Below, one piece after another: positions 19,041-28,744 of a stretch of 64,000 nt of DNA. The position numbers were made by a program, and so were the translations under genes. Under the pieces are notes generated by a model. It searched no databases. It worked only from the letters and a program-made list of their open reading frames with translations, and had not been told where the DNA came from. Origin of the DNA: Candidatus Thiosymbion sp. (GTDB lineage: Bacteria; Pseudomonadota; Gammaproteobacteria; Chromatiales; Chromatiaceae); assembly GCA_018435665.1 (NCBI GenBank), contig JAHDND010000048.1, forward strand, positions 101,345 through 165,344, in the 5' to 3' direction. The first letter of the stretch is position 1; every line of letters begins with the position of its first letter.

Positions 19041-20417
19041 ATGAGCCGTTCCGGACCCCCGCCCATCCCCATGACCGCCGACGAAAGGCGCGCCTCGGCG
19101 GGTCTGGCCGGGATCTTCGCCCTGCGCATGCTGGGGCTCTTCCTCATCCTGCCGGTCTTCGCCATCCAGGCCCGGGACATCCCCGGCGCCACGCCCTTCC
19201 TCATCGGCATCGCCATCGGCATCTATGGCCTGACCCAGGCCCTGTTCCAGATCCCCTTCGGCATGCTGTCGGACCGCATCGGCCGCAAGCCGGTGATCCT
19301 GGGCGGGCTGGTGATCTTTTTCATCGGCAGCATCGTGGCGGCCCTGGCCACTGACATCCATGGCGTGATCCTGGGTCGGCTTCTTCAGGGCAGCGGCGCC
19401 ATCGCCGCCGCCATCATGGCCCTCACCGCCGACCTGACGCGGGAATCGGTGCGCACCCGGGCCATGGCCGGCATCGGCATCAGCATCGCCCTGTCCTTCG
19501 CCCTGGCCCTGGTGCTGGGGCCCATCGTGGCCCACTGGGGCGGCTTGCCGGGCCTGTTCTGGTTCATCGCCGCCCTGGCCCTGGCGGGCATCCTCATCCT
19601 GCTGCTGGTGGTGCCCAATCCGGTCCAGACCAGCCTCCACCGGGACGCGGAACCCGTGGCCAGCCAGTTCCGGGGCGTCCTGGCGGAGGCGGAACTCCTA
19701 CGCCTGGACCTGGGCATCTTCACCCTACACCTGACCATGACCTCCCTCTTTCTGGTCGTGCCCCTCTTCCTGGGCGATCAGGGCCTGGCCCCGGTCGATC
19801 ACTGGCTGGTCTATCTGCCGGTCCTGGTGCTGTCCATCGGCGCCATGGTCCCGCTGATCATCCAGGCCGAGGGCAAGGGGCGGATGAAGCCGGTCTTCCT
19901 CGGCACCCTCCTGGCCCTGGTCCTGGGGCTGCTGGGGCTGAACTTTCTGGGGACCAGCGTCCTGACCGTGGCCTTCTGGCTCTTCGTCCTCATCACGATC
20001 TTCAATCTGCTGGAGGCCATCCTGCCCTCCATGGTCTCCAAGGTCGCCCAGGCCGGGGCCAAGGGCACGGCGATGGGGGTCTATTCCACCTCCCAGTTCA
20101 CCGGGGCCTTTCTTGGTGGCCTGATCGGCGGGTGGATTCACCAGCATTGGGGTGCCCATGCCGTCCCGGTGTTCTCCGCCCTGGCCGTCCTGGTCTGGTT
20201 CCTGGTGGCCTATGGGATGCGGCCGCCGCGCCAGGCCGTGCCGCACACGATCCCGGTGGGCGACCGGGCCAGTGATCCGTCCCTGGCGGAGGCCTTGCTG
20301 GCCATCCCCGGCGTCGAGGAGGTCCTGGTCGTGGCGGAGGAGGGCGTTGCCTACCTCAAGGTGGACAAGGATCGCGTCGATTGGGCAAGATTGGACGCCT
20401 TTACCGCGGCGGGCTGA
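19041..20417 (+). CDS. MFS transporter, YajR-like with C-terminal ferredoxin-like domain
   Basis: A 458-residue major facilitator exporter of about 12 membrane spans. Motif A is canonical in the first cytoplasmic loop ([13 protein letters not shown]). After the membrane part comes a short soluble tail of about 65 residues ([28 protein letters not shown]) with the beta-alpha-beta pattern of the YAM/HMA-like domain found in YajR. ATG 19041 is chosen; ATG 19071 is an alternative. It lies between uvrA and ssb. The substrate is unknown. Confidence 0.88.
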   Translation: MSRSGPPPIPMTADERRASAGLAGIFALRMLGLFLILPVFAIQARDIPGATPFLIGIAIGIYGLTQALFQIPFGMLSDRIGRKPVILGGLVIFFIGSIVAALATDIHGVILGRLLQGSGAIAAAIMALTADLTRESVRTRAMAGIGISIALSFALALVLGPIVAHWGGLPGLFWFIAALALAGILILLLVVPNPVQTSLHRDAEPVASQFRGVLAEAELLRLDLGIFTLHLTMTSLFLVVPLFLGDQGLAPVDHWLVYLPVLVLSIGAMVPLIIQAEGKGRMKPVFLGTLLALVLGLLGLNFLGTSVLTVAFWLFVLITIFNLLEAILPSMVSKVAQAGAKGTAMGVYSTSQFTGAFLGGLIGGWIHQHWGAHAVPVFSALAVLVWFLVAYGMRPPRQAVPHTIPVGDRASDPSLAEALLAIPGVEEVLVVAEEGVAYLKVDKDRVDWARLDAFTAAG

Positions 20418-20437
20418 GGGAGCACCACTATTTTAGA

Positions 20438-20512
20438 CATCGCGCATCCATTTTCGGTTTTTCCGACCCTCCCTTACACAATGCCGAAAACTGAAATGCG
20501 ATGTGCATAACC
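20438..20512. repeat. Dispersed intergenic inverted-repeat element, copy B
   Basis: Left arm ACATCGCGCATCCATTTTCGG at 20437-20457 pairs with the right arm at 20484-20504 at 16 of 21 positions. The right arm contains the shared 12-mer CTGAAATGCGAT (20491-20502), preceded by CCGAAAA. It lies 60 nt upstream of ssb. Confidence 0.6.
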
Positions 20513-20573
20513 TACAGACCTCGCCCCGACAGGGGCCGGGGCACTTATCACTTCATCAGGGCCGGAGGAACTC

Positions 20574-21101
20574 ATGTCCAGGGGAAGCCTTAACAAAGTC
20601 ATGCTGATCGGCAACTTGGGCGCCGATCCGGAAACCCGTTACACGCCAAGCAACATGGCGATCACCAAGATCCGCATTGCCACCAGCGAGTCCTGGAAGG
20701 ACAAGAACACCGGCGAGGCCCAGGAGCGGACCGAATGGCATCGGGTGACCCTGTTCGGCAAGCTGGGGGAGATCGCCCAGCAGTATCTGCGCAAGGGTTC
20801 CAAGGTCTACATCGAGGGCCAGTTGCGCACCAACAAGTGGCAGGGGCCGGATGGACAGGACCGTTATTCCACGGACATCGTGGTCGACATGAAAGGCAGC
20901 ATGATGATGCTCGATGGCCGTAGTGGCGGTGGTGGGCCTACCTCAGCGCCCTACGACAACCAGGGCGGCGGTCAGTCGCGCCCCCAAGGTGGCGGTGGCG
21001 GGGGCTGGCCCGACGACGATTTCGCCAAGCCCGCCGGCGGTGGCGGACAGGCCGCCGGTGGCCACGGACCGGTGGACTTCGACGACGACATCCCGTTTTA
21101 G
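20574..21101 (+). CDS. ssb: Single-stranded DNA-binding protein
   Basis: A 175-residue SSB. An N-terminal OB fold (about residues 5-110; [20 protein letters not shown] is the classic opening) binds single-stranded DNA as a tetramer. A Gly/Gln/Pro-rich linker of about 50 residues leads to the acidic protein-interaction tip [16 protein letters not shown] precedes the ATG. It follows the MFS gene after a gap containing a dispersed inverted repeat. I found no LexA-type site here. Confidence 0.98.
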   Translation: MSRGSLNKVMLIGNLGADPETRYTPSNMAITKIRIATSESWKDKNTGEAQERTEWHRVTLFGKLGEIAQQYLRKGSKVYIEGQLRTNKWQGPDGQDRYSTDIVVDMKGSMMMLDGRSGGGGPTSAPYDNQGGGQSRPQGGGGGGWPDDDFAKPAGGGGQAAGGHGPVDFDDDIPF

Positions 21102-21174
21102 GCCGCCGCCGCGGTAACCGTTCAGACCCCTCACACCCGAGAGTCAGCCTCTACGGCATGAGCCGACGATCCTT

Positions 21175-22239
21175 ATGAAAACCCTTCTGGTAACGGGTGG
21201 CGCCGGTTTCATCGGCGGCAACTTCATCCATTTTCTGCTGCGGGAGACCGGCGTCCAGGTGGTGAACCTGGACAAGCTGACCTACGCCGGCAATCTGGAC
21301 ACCCTGGCCCCCCTGGCGGGTAATCCCCGCCACGTCTTCGTCCAGGGCGACATCGGCGACCAGGCCCTGGTGGAGCGGCTGCTCGCGGATTATGCCGTGG
21401 ACGCGGTGGTCAACTTCGCCGCCGAGTCCCATGTCGACCGCTCCATCGACGGCCCCGCCGACTTCGTCCAGACCAACGTCGTGGGGACCTTCAATCTGCT
21501 CGACTGCGCCCGGCGTTACTGGGCGGGCCTGGGCCAGGCCGGGCAGGCGGTCTTCCGCTTCCTGCACGTCTCCACCGACGAGGTCTATGGCTCCCTGGGG
21601 GCCGAGGGGCGCTTCACCGAGACCACCCCCTATGCCCCCAACTCGCCTTATTCGGCCTCCAAGGCGGCCTCGGACCACCTGGTGCGGGCCTGGCACCACA
21701 CCTATGGCCTGCCGGTGCTGACCACCAACTGCTCCAACAACTACGGCCCCTACCAGTTCCCGGAGAAGCTGATCCCCCTGGTCACCCTCAAGGCCCTGGC
21801 GGGGGAGCCCCTGCCCATCTATGGCACCGGCGCCAATGTCCGCGACTGGCTCTACGTCGAGGACCATTGCCGGGCCATCTGGCGCGTCCTCGAGGCCGGC
21901 CGGCCGGGTGAGGTCTACAACGTCGGCGGCGACAGTGAGCGCACCAACCTGGAGGTGGTCGACACCCTCTGCGCCCTCCTCGACGAACTGGTGCCAGACT
22001 CCCCGCACCGGCCCCACGCCCGGCTCAAGACCTTCGTCAGCGACCGCCCCGGCCACGACCTGCGCTATGCCATCGACGCCACCAAGCTCCAGACCGAGCT
22101 GGGCTGGGCCCCCCGGGAGCGTTTCGAGACCGGCCTGCGCCGCACCCTCCAGTGGTACCTGGACAACCGTGCCTGGTGCCGGCGGGTGATGGACGGCAGC
22201 TATCGCGGCCAGCGCCTTGGCACGGGGGAGGGCCAATGA
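21175..22239 (+). CDS. rfbB: dTDP-glucose 4,6-dehydratase
   Basis: A 354-residue extended short-chain dehydrogenase (RmlB). It converts dTDP-glucose to dTDP-4-keto-6-deoxyglucose, the second step of dTDP-L-rhamnose synthesis. The NAD-binding motif GGAGFIGG is at residues 7-14. The STDEVYG segment and the catalytic Tyr/Lys pair in YSASKAASD are intact. Length is normal. It is the first gene of a complete rfbBACD set and overlaps rfbA by 4 nt (ATGA), so the two are translationally coupled. Confidence 0.97.
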   Translation: MKTLLVTGGAGFIGGNFIHFLLRETGVQVVNLDKLTYAGNLDTLAPLAGNPRHVFVQGDIGDQALVERLLADYAVDAVVNFAAESHVDRSIDGPADFVQTNVVGTFNLLDCARRYWAGLGQAGQAVFRFLHVSTDEVYGSLGAEGRFTETTPYAPNSPYSASKAASDHLVRAWHHTYGLPVLTTNCSNNYGPYQFPEKLIPLVTLKALAGEPLPIYGTGANVRDWLYVEDHCRAIWRVLEAGRPGEVYNVGGDSERTNLEVVDTLCALLDELVPDSPHRPHARLKTFVSDRPGHDLRYAIDATKLQTELGWAPRERFETGLRRTLQWYLDNRAWCRRVMDGSYRGQRLGTGEGQ

Positions 22240-23123
22240 TGAATCGTAAGGGCCTCATCCTCGCCGGCGGCTCCGGCACCCGGCTCTATCCCCTGACCCA
22301 TACCATCAGCAAGCAACTGCTGCCGGTCTATGACAAGCCCATGATCTACTACCCCCTCGCCACCCTGATGCTGGCGGGGATCCGGGAGATCCTGGTCATC
22401 ACCACCCCGCGGGACGCCAGCGCCTTCAGGGATCTTTTGGGGGATGGCAGCCAGTGGGGCATCGCCATCCAGTATGCCGTCCAGCCCGAGCCCGGAGGCC
22501 TGGCCCAGGCCTTCCTCATCGGCGCCGACTTCATCGCCGGGGACCCGAGCTGCCTCATCCTCGGCGACAACATCTTTTATGGCCACGGCCTGGTGCAGCA
22601 GATGCGCGCCGCCAACCTGCGGGAGCGCGGCGCCTCGGTCTTCGGCTACTGGGTCAGGGACCCGGAGCGCTACGGCGTGGCCGAACTGGACGGCATGGGC
22701 CGGGTCCTCAGCCTGGAGGAGAAGCCGGCCCGGCCCAAGTCCAACTATGCCGTCACCGGACTCTACTTCTATGACGGCCAGGTGTGCGATCTGGCGGCCG
22801 ACCTGAAGCCCTCGCCCCGCGGCGAGCTGGAGATCACCGACCTCAACAACCGCTACCTGGCCCAGGAGGAACTCTACCTGGAGCGCCTGGGCCGCGGCAC
22901 CGCCTGGCTCGACACCGGCACCCACCAGTCCCTGATGGAGGCCAGCAACTTCATCGAGACCATCGAGTCCCGTCAGGGGCTGAAGATCTGTTGTCCCGAG
23001 GAGGTCGCCTGGCAGCGGCGCTGGATCGACGCCGACCAGTTGCGCGCCATCGCCGCCCCCCTGGCCAAGAGCGGCTACGGCGAATACCTCCTGGGGCTGC
23101 TGGACCGCTCCGCCGAGCCCTGA
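22236..23123 (+). CDS. rfbA: Glucose-1-phosphate thymidylyltransferase
   Basis: A nucleotidyltransferase of about 295 residues (RmlA) that makes dTDP-glucose from dTTP and glucose-1-phosphate, committing sugar to dTDP-rhamnose. The signature [15 protein letters not shown] starts near residue 7, with the substrate-site [12 protein letters not shown] further on and a normal C-terminus. Two adjacent ATGs (22236, 22239) are possible. The first overlaps the rfbB stop and both lie behind GGGGGAGGG. Confidence 0.97.
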   Translation: MMNRKGLILAGGSGTRLYPLTHTISKQLLPVYDKPMIYYPLATLMLAGIREILVITTPRDASAFRDLLGDGSQWGIAIQYAVQPEPGGLAQAFLIGADFIAGDPSCLILGDNIFYGHGLVQQMRAANLRERGASVFGYWVRDPERYGVAELDGMGRVLSLEEKPARPKSNYAVTGLYFYDGQVCDLAADLKPSPRGELEITDLNNRYLAQEELYLERLGRGTAWLDTGTHQSLMEASNFIETIESRQGLKICCPEEVAWQRRWIDADQLRAIAAPLAKSGYGEYLLGLLDRSAEP

Positions 23124-23233
23124 GCACCTCAACAGGGCCTCAACCCCGTTGGCGGACCGCGACCAACCTCGCGGCGGGGGAGGTCTGAAACCCATGTCCG
23201 GCAAAACCGGCCCAACCCTGCAAGCCCTGACCG

Positions 23234-23809
23234 ATGAAGATCATCCCCACCGAGATCCCTGACGTCCTCATCATCGAACCCCGGGTCTTCGGCGACTCAC
23301 GCGGCTGGTTTCTGGAGTCCTGGCAGCGGGAACGCTATGGCGCCGCCGGTATCCCCGCCGGGCTGGTCCAGGACAACCAGGCCTATTCCCGGCACGGCGT
23401 GCTGCGCGGCCTGCACATCCAGCACCCCCATGCCCAGGGCAAACTGGTGCAGGTGCTGCGCGGCGAGGTCTTCGACGTGGCCGTGGACGCCCGTCCCGGC
23501 TCGCCCTGGTTTGGCCGCTGGACCGGCGTCCTCCTGTCCGGGGACAACCACCGCCAGTTCTGGGTGCCGCCGGGCTTTGCCCACGGCTATTACGTCACCG
23601 GTGAGGATGCCCTCTTCAGCTACAAGTGCAGCGACTTCTACCATCCGGAGCATGAGCTGTCGATCGCCTGGAACGACCCGTCCATCGGCATCGCCTGGCC
23701 CCTGGAGGGTGAGCCCATCCTCTCCGCCAAGGACCTGGCCGCCATTCCCCTGGCCGCGGTCCCGGCCGGGCGGCTGCCCAGCTATGAGTCGCCCCCGCCG
23801 GCCCACTGA
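23234..23809 (+). CDS. rfbC: dTDP-4-dehydrorhamnose 3,5-epimerase
   Basis: A 191-residue cupin-fold epimerase (RmlC), the third step of dTDP-L-rhamnose synthesis. The catalytic His lies in VLRGLHIQHP, and the conserved stretches QGKLVQVLRGEVFDVAVD and WVPPGFAHGY are present. The family's usual length is about 180. It lies 110 nt after rfbA in the rfbBACD cluster. Confidence 0.97.
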   Translation: MKIIPTEIPDVLIIEPRVFGDSRGWFLESWQRERYGAAGIPAGLVQDNQAYSRHGVLRGLHIQHPHAQGKLVQVLRGEVFDVAVDARPGSPWFGRWTGVLLSGDNHRQFWVPPGFAHGYYVTGEDALFSYKCSDFYHPEHELSIAWNDPSIGIAWPLEGEPILSAKDLAAIPLAAVPAGRLPSYESPPPAH

Positions 23810-23954
23810 CGGCGGATGATCCGTCCGCCGGTCGCGCCGACCCTAACGGGCGCCAGGGGCCAGGGCAGGGCTTCAGCCATATCGACCCACAACCACCTCC
23901 ACCCCTCACCGGTATGGCCTGCCCGCCGTCTCCCGTCACCCATCGGAACCGACC

Positions 23955-24845
23955 ATGAAGACACCTCCGACCCTCCTCCTCATTGGTGCCGACGGCCAGG
24001 TCGGCTGGGAATTGCAGCGCACCCTGGCACCCCTGGGGCGGGTCGTTCGCGCCACCCTGGATGGTCGCTGGGAGCAGGCTGTCAATCTGGCCGATGCCGA
24101 GTCCCTGGCCCGACTGGTCCGCGCCACTCAGCCCGACGCCGTCATCAATGCCGCCGCCTACACCGCCGTGGACAAGGCCGAGAGCGAGCCGGATCTGGCG
24201 CAGCGGGTCAACGGTGATGCCCCGGGTCTGCTGGGCCGCCTGCTGGCGGAACGCCGGGTCCCGGTCATCCACTATTCCACGGACTTCGTCTTCTCCGGCG
24301 AGGCCGAGCATCCCTATCGGGAAGACGACGAACCCAGACCCATCAACGTCTATGGCGCCACCAAGCTGGACGGGGAGAACCGCCTGCTGGATTCTGGCGC
24401 CCCGGCCCTGATCTTGCGCACCAGTTGGGTCTATGGCCGTTATGGCCAGAATTTTCTGCTGACCATGCAACGGCTGCTCCGGGAACGGGACGAACTCAAG
24501 GTCGTCGACGATCAGATCGGCGCCCCCACCTGGGCGCGGCTACTGGCCGAGGTCAGCGCCCAACTCCTCTACCGGATCCTGCGCGGCGATATCGATCCGC
24601 GGACCCAGGGGGGGCTTTTCCACGTCACGGGCGGCGGCCAGACGAGCTGGTGGGGGTTCGCCCGGGCGATCCAGGAGGCCAGCGGCCTGAACTGCCGGTT
24701 GCTGCCCATCCCCTCCCGGGACTATCCTTCCCCCGCCAAACGGCCAGCCTATTCGGTGCTGGACAACGGACGGCTGCGCGAGGTCTTCGGCCTCGCCCTG
24801 CCCGGGTGGGAGGAATCGCTGGCCCAGTGTCTGGCCGAGGCCTGA
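23955..24845 (+). CDS. rfbD: dTDP-4-dehydrorhamnose reductase
   Basis: A 296-residue NAD(P)H-dependent reductase (RmlD) that completes dTDP-L-rhamnose. The Rossmann motif GADGQVGWEL is near the N-terminus, and AAAYTAVDKAES, STDFVFSG and the catalytic YGATKLDGE follow in the family order. It is the last of four rfb genes. A 145-nt gap separates it from rfbC, so it may have its own promoter. No glycosyltransferase is adjacent, so the rhamnose acceptor is encoded elsewhere. Confidence 0.97.
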   Translation: MKTPPTLLLIGADGQVGWELQRTLAPLGRVVRATLDGRWEQAVNLADAESLARLVRATQPDAVINAAAYTAVDKAESEPDLAQRVNGDAPGLLGRLLAERRVPVIHYSTDFVFSGEAEHPYREDDEPRPINVYGATKLDGENRLLDSGAPALILRTSWVYGRYGQNFLLTMQRLLRERDELKVVDDQIGAPTWARLLAEVSAQLLYRILRGDIDPRTQGGLFHVTGGGQTSWWGFARAIQEASGLNCRLLPIPSRDYPSPAKRPAYSVLDNGRLREVFGLALPGWEESLAQCLAEA

Positions 24846-24955
24846 GGTCCCTTGCCTTGACCCTACCGGGGGTGACGACCATACTCAAACCAACCGGCAT
24901 GAGACCGGCCCCGTCCCCCACCCCCGAATCCCCACCCGACAATCGAGGTAAGTCG

Positions 24956-25969
24956 ATGAAAAAATTCATCATCGCGGCCCTGTGCGGTATGGCCAGCCTG
25001 CCGGTCCTGGCCCAGGAGGCCAAGGTCGACATCAGCTTCAACGCCAACATGCCCTCCCTGCGCGACCCCGCGCGGACTGACACCTTCAAGTTCACGGTGG
25101 CGGACGCCAAGATCGTCACCAGCCTGGCCCTGGAGTGTCAGGCCGGGCGGACCAAGGCCTTCGTCCTGCGGACCAACGAGCAGTGCAGCGTCTCGGGCAC
25201 GGGCAACATCGTCAATCCCAACAATCCCAGCCAAAAGCTGCCGCGCACCCAGTATGCCGGCGGTTTCACGGTCAAAGAGAATGGCCTGGTCGAAGGCAAC
25301 ACCCTGAGCGTCAGCTATCTGGCCATGGGCAAGGTCCCCGCCTCCGCGGAGGCCTTCAGCGGCAGCATGACCCTCAAGCCGGAAAACCCCTCCCCGGGGG
25401 CGGCGGAACTCCAGGCCGCGCTGCTGAAGAAGCTGCGGGGCGAGCAGACCGCGGGCTCGGTGATCGACGAGCGTGTGGACAGCGTCCAGCTTAGCAAGTT
25501 TTTCATCCCCTCCGCCGGCTTGCCCTCGGAAAAGGGCTGCACCTGGAACGGGGACATGATCTTTTCCTACCAGACCGAATCCTGGTTCATCAATCTAAGC
25601 GCCCGCTGCGGCGAGCGGGATTATGCCCTCAAGGGCAACATGCCCTGGACCGACACCCCTGGCGTCGCCAACCAGACCCAGTATGACCTGACGCTGACCC
25701 TGCCCAGCGCCACCCTGGGTTCCGACGACGCCCTCTTCGCCAGCGCCGATGGCGATAGCGACCTCTTCGCCAACGTCGATGGCGTCACCGGTCAGATCAT
25801 CATGAAGGAATCGGCCTACGTTAAGGCGATGGTCGAGGGCAAGGAGGAAGACCTGGCCAGCCAGATCGACGGCAGTGGCCATCTCAAGGGCACCAATGTC
25901 TCCCTGGAGGCGGTGCGTTCCTTCGGCATCCTCATCGGTATCCTGTCCCGCACCTTCTTCGGCGCCTGA
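24956..25969 (+). CDS. Secreted protein of unknown function
   Basis: A 337-residue protein with a clear signal peptide (MKKFIIAALCGMASLPVLAQ, cleavage after AQ) and no later membrane span, so it is periplasmic or exported. The mature part is Ser/Thr/Asp-rich with beta-strand character and has Cys residues in SLALECQAG, NEQCSVSG, GCTWNG and ARCGERD that could form two disulfides. ATG 24956 is chosen over earlier in-frame codons because GAGGT precedes it and the signal peptide follows immediately. It sits between rfbD and prfC. I do not recognise a family. Confidence 0.85.
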   Translation: MKKFIIAALCGMASLPVLAQEAKVDISFNANMPSLRDPARTDTFKFTVADAKIVTSLALECQAGRTKAFVLRTNEQCSVSGTGNIVNPNNPSQKLPRTQYAGGFTVKENGLVEGNTLSVSYLAMGKVPASAEAFSGSMTLKPENPSPGAAELQAALLKKLRGEQTAGSVIDERVDSVQLSKFFIPSAGLPSEKGCTWNGDMIFSYQTESWFINLSARCGERDYALKGNMPWTDTPGVANQTQYDLTLTLPSATLGSDDALFASADGDSDLFANVDGVTGQIIMKESAYVKAMVEGKEEDLASQIDGSGHLKGTNVSLEAVRSFGILIGILSRTFFGA

Positions 25970-25997
25970 CGGGCAACTATATCCATAGTGCATTGTA

Positions 25998-26043
25998 GTT
26001 TTCGGCAGCGAGGGAGGAGGTCATCCTCGTCGCTGCCGAAAAC
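25998..26043. repeat. Long hairpin upstream of prfC
   Basis: A 14-bp perfect stem, GTTTTCGGCAGCGA (25998-26011) with TCGCTGCCGAAAAC (26030-26043), and an 18-nt loop that extends the pairing. TGCCGAAAAC also occurs in the dispersed element at 20438-20512, so it may be a diverged relative. It lies just before the prfC -10. Confidence 0.6.
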
Positions 26044-26057
26044 CGGGATCTGTCGTC

Positions 26058-26063
26058 TATAAT
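26058..26063 (+). promoter_or_regulatory. -10 element of prfC promoter
   Basis: A perfect TATAAT 45 nt before the prfC start. No good -35 is found at 16-18 nt; that region is occupied by the right arm of the 14-bp hairpin, so activation or structural control is possible. Confidence 0.55.
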
Positions 26064-26108
26064 TCGCCGTTTCGCCTTCGGGCATCGTCTCGCCCCGACA
26101 GACCCTTC

Positions 26109-27689
<1,581 letters not shown>

Positions 27690-27726
27690 CCCCTTTCGAA
27701 AGCCCTGACCGCCGCGGAGAACTACC

Positions 27727-27969
27727 ATGGAAACTCAAGCCATAGCGCAACTCATCCGTGCCGGCCTGCCCGATGCCGCGGTCCAGGTCCACGGCGACGG
27801 CAGCCATTTCGAGGCCCTGGTCATCAGCGCCGCCTTTGTCGGCAAGAGCCCCATCGAACGACAACGCCTGGTCATGGCCACGGTCAGGGCGCAGATCGAC
27901 AGCGGCGAACTGCACGCCCTCTCCATCAAGACCCTGACCCCGGAGCAGGCCGCGCTCCAAAGTGGCTGA
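27727..27969 (+). CDS. BolA-family protein, IbaG-like
   Basis: An 80-residue protein of the BolA superfamily, closest by eye to IbaG/YrbA. It has the class II KH-like fold pattern VQVHGDGSHFEALVISAAFVGKSPIERQRLV, with the conserved His that coordinates an Fe-S cluster together with monothiol glutaredoxin partners. It lacks the N-terminal extension of BolA proper. It follows prfC by 37 nt and may be co-transcribed. A role in iron-sulfur handling or acid stress is by family only. Confidence 0.85.
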   Translation: METQAIAQLIRAGLPDAAVQVHGDGSHFEALVISAAFVGKSPIERQRLVMATVRAQIDSGELHALSIKTLTPEQAALQSG

Positions 27970-28064
27970 CCCGGGTGCCGTAAATCTGGCATTCCCCCTG
28001 GTGTAGGCCATACTTGCCAGTAGAATCCGAGCAACAACCAAAACCAAGCAAGAGGAGGCTTGTG

Positions 28065-28292
28065 ATGTTTCTCAAACACAAAACCAGCGGCAAACTCGTG
28101 GAGGTGCTGGGTCTGCGTGACCTGTTCAACCCGCTCCATGAGGTGCTGGTGGGTCGCTATCATGCTGGGGAAGAGCTCCAGGACCCCGAGCAGTTCCGCA
28201 AGGCCGACCTTTTGTTCTGCTCCGGGGAACCGCTGCCCAAGTGCTGGACCGACGTCCACTATCGCGATGACGAGGTCTTTCACCATCATTAG
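28065..28292 (+). CDS. Small conserved-looking protein of unknown function
   Basis: A 75-residue soluble protein starting MFLKHKTSGKLVEVLGLRDL and ending in a His triplet, DDEVFHHH. ATG 28065 is chosen because AGGAGG lies 6 nt upstream; GTG 28062 or an upstream TTG are less likely. The excellent ribosome site and sequence complexity argue that it is real. It carries two Cys (LLFCSG, PKCW), and with the His triplet could bind metal, but this is inference. Confidence 0.75.
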   Translation: MFLKHKTSGKLVEVLGLRDLFNPLHEVLVGRYHAGEELQDPEQFRKADLLFCSGEPLPKCWTDVHYRDDEVFHHH

Positions 28293-28464
28293 CTGAACCC
28301 CCCCTTCGCGGTTGCGCCCGGCTCACCCCTGCGCATTGCAGGAAATCACCCTGCCAGGGTTGCGAGGTGGGGCGCCACTGCGTTTATCCGGGTTGGCGGT
28401 CTACCGGAGACCGCGGTTCAGGGCGCGCTAGGTGCGCGTAGGAGGGCCCGGTCTCGATCCTGAT

Positions 28465-28493
28465 TTGACGCCCTGGGGACCACTCCCTAGAAT
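28465..28493 (+). promoter_or_regulatory. Sigma-70 promoter of tRNA-Val
   Basis: TTGACG (28465-28470), a 17-nt spacer, then TAGAAT (28488-28493), 15 nt before the mature tRNA 5' end. Both hexamers match the consensus at five of six positions. Confidence 0.85.
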
Positions 28494-28507
28494 AGCTCCC
28501 CTTGATC

Positions 28508-28582
28508 GGGCGATTAGCTCAGCGGGAGAGCACTCCCTTCACACGGGAGGGGTCACTGGTTCAATCCCAGTATCGCCCACCA
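28508..28582 (+). tRNA. tRNA-Val (anticodon CAC)
   Basis: A 75-nt cloverleaf with encoded CCA. The acceptor GGGCGAT pairs with ATCGCCC; the D arm is AGCTCAGCGGGAGAGC. The anticodon stem CTCCC/GGGAG encloses loop TTCACAC, giving anticodon CAC for GUG codons. The T arm is CTGG-TTCAATC-CCAG. It has its own promoter and terminator. Confidence 0.97.
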
Positions 28583-28595
28583 AATTCAGCAAGTT

Positions 28596-28629
28596 AAAAA
28601 AAAGCCGGCCCATTAGCCGGCTTTTTTTT
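28596..28629. terminator. Rho-independent terminator after tRNA-Val
   Basis: A GCCGGC / GCCGGC stem with a 6-nt loop, flanked by eight A and eight T, so it can work in both directions. It starts 14 nt after the tRNA CCA. Confidence 0.93.
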
Positions 28630-28744
28630 CATCGCGCTACTTTCGGCTTCAGTACAGTTAATTCAATGCAGGCTCCCTGCCTGCGGCCAGCCCCAATAGT
28701 CGTACTTCATCTTTTAGCTAGACCAGGACGTTACTTCCCCTCCC

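Noticed and set aside
28508..28744. Possible integration site at tRNA-Val
   Set aside because: No integrase, no direct repeat of the tRNA 3' end and no foreign gene follows; an ordinary terminator comes directly after it.
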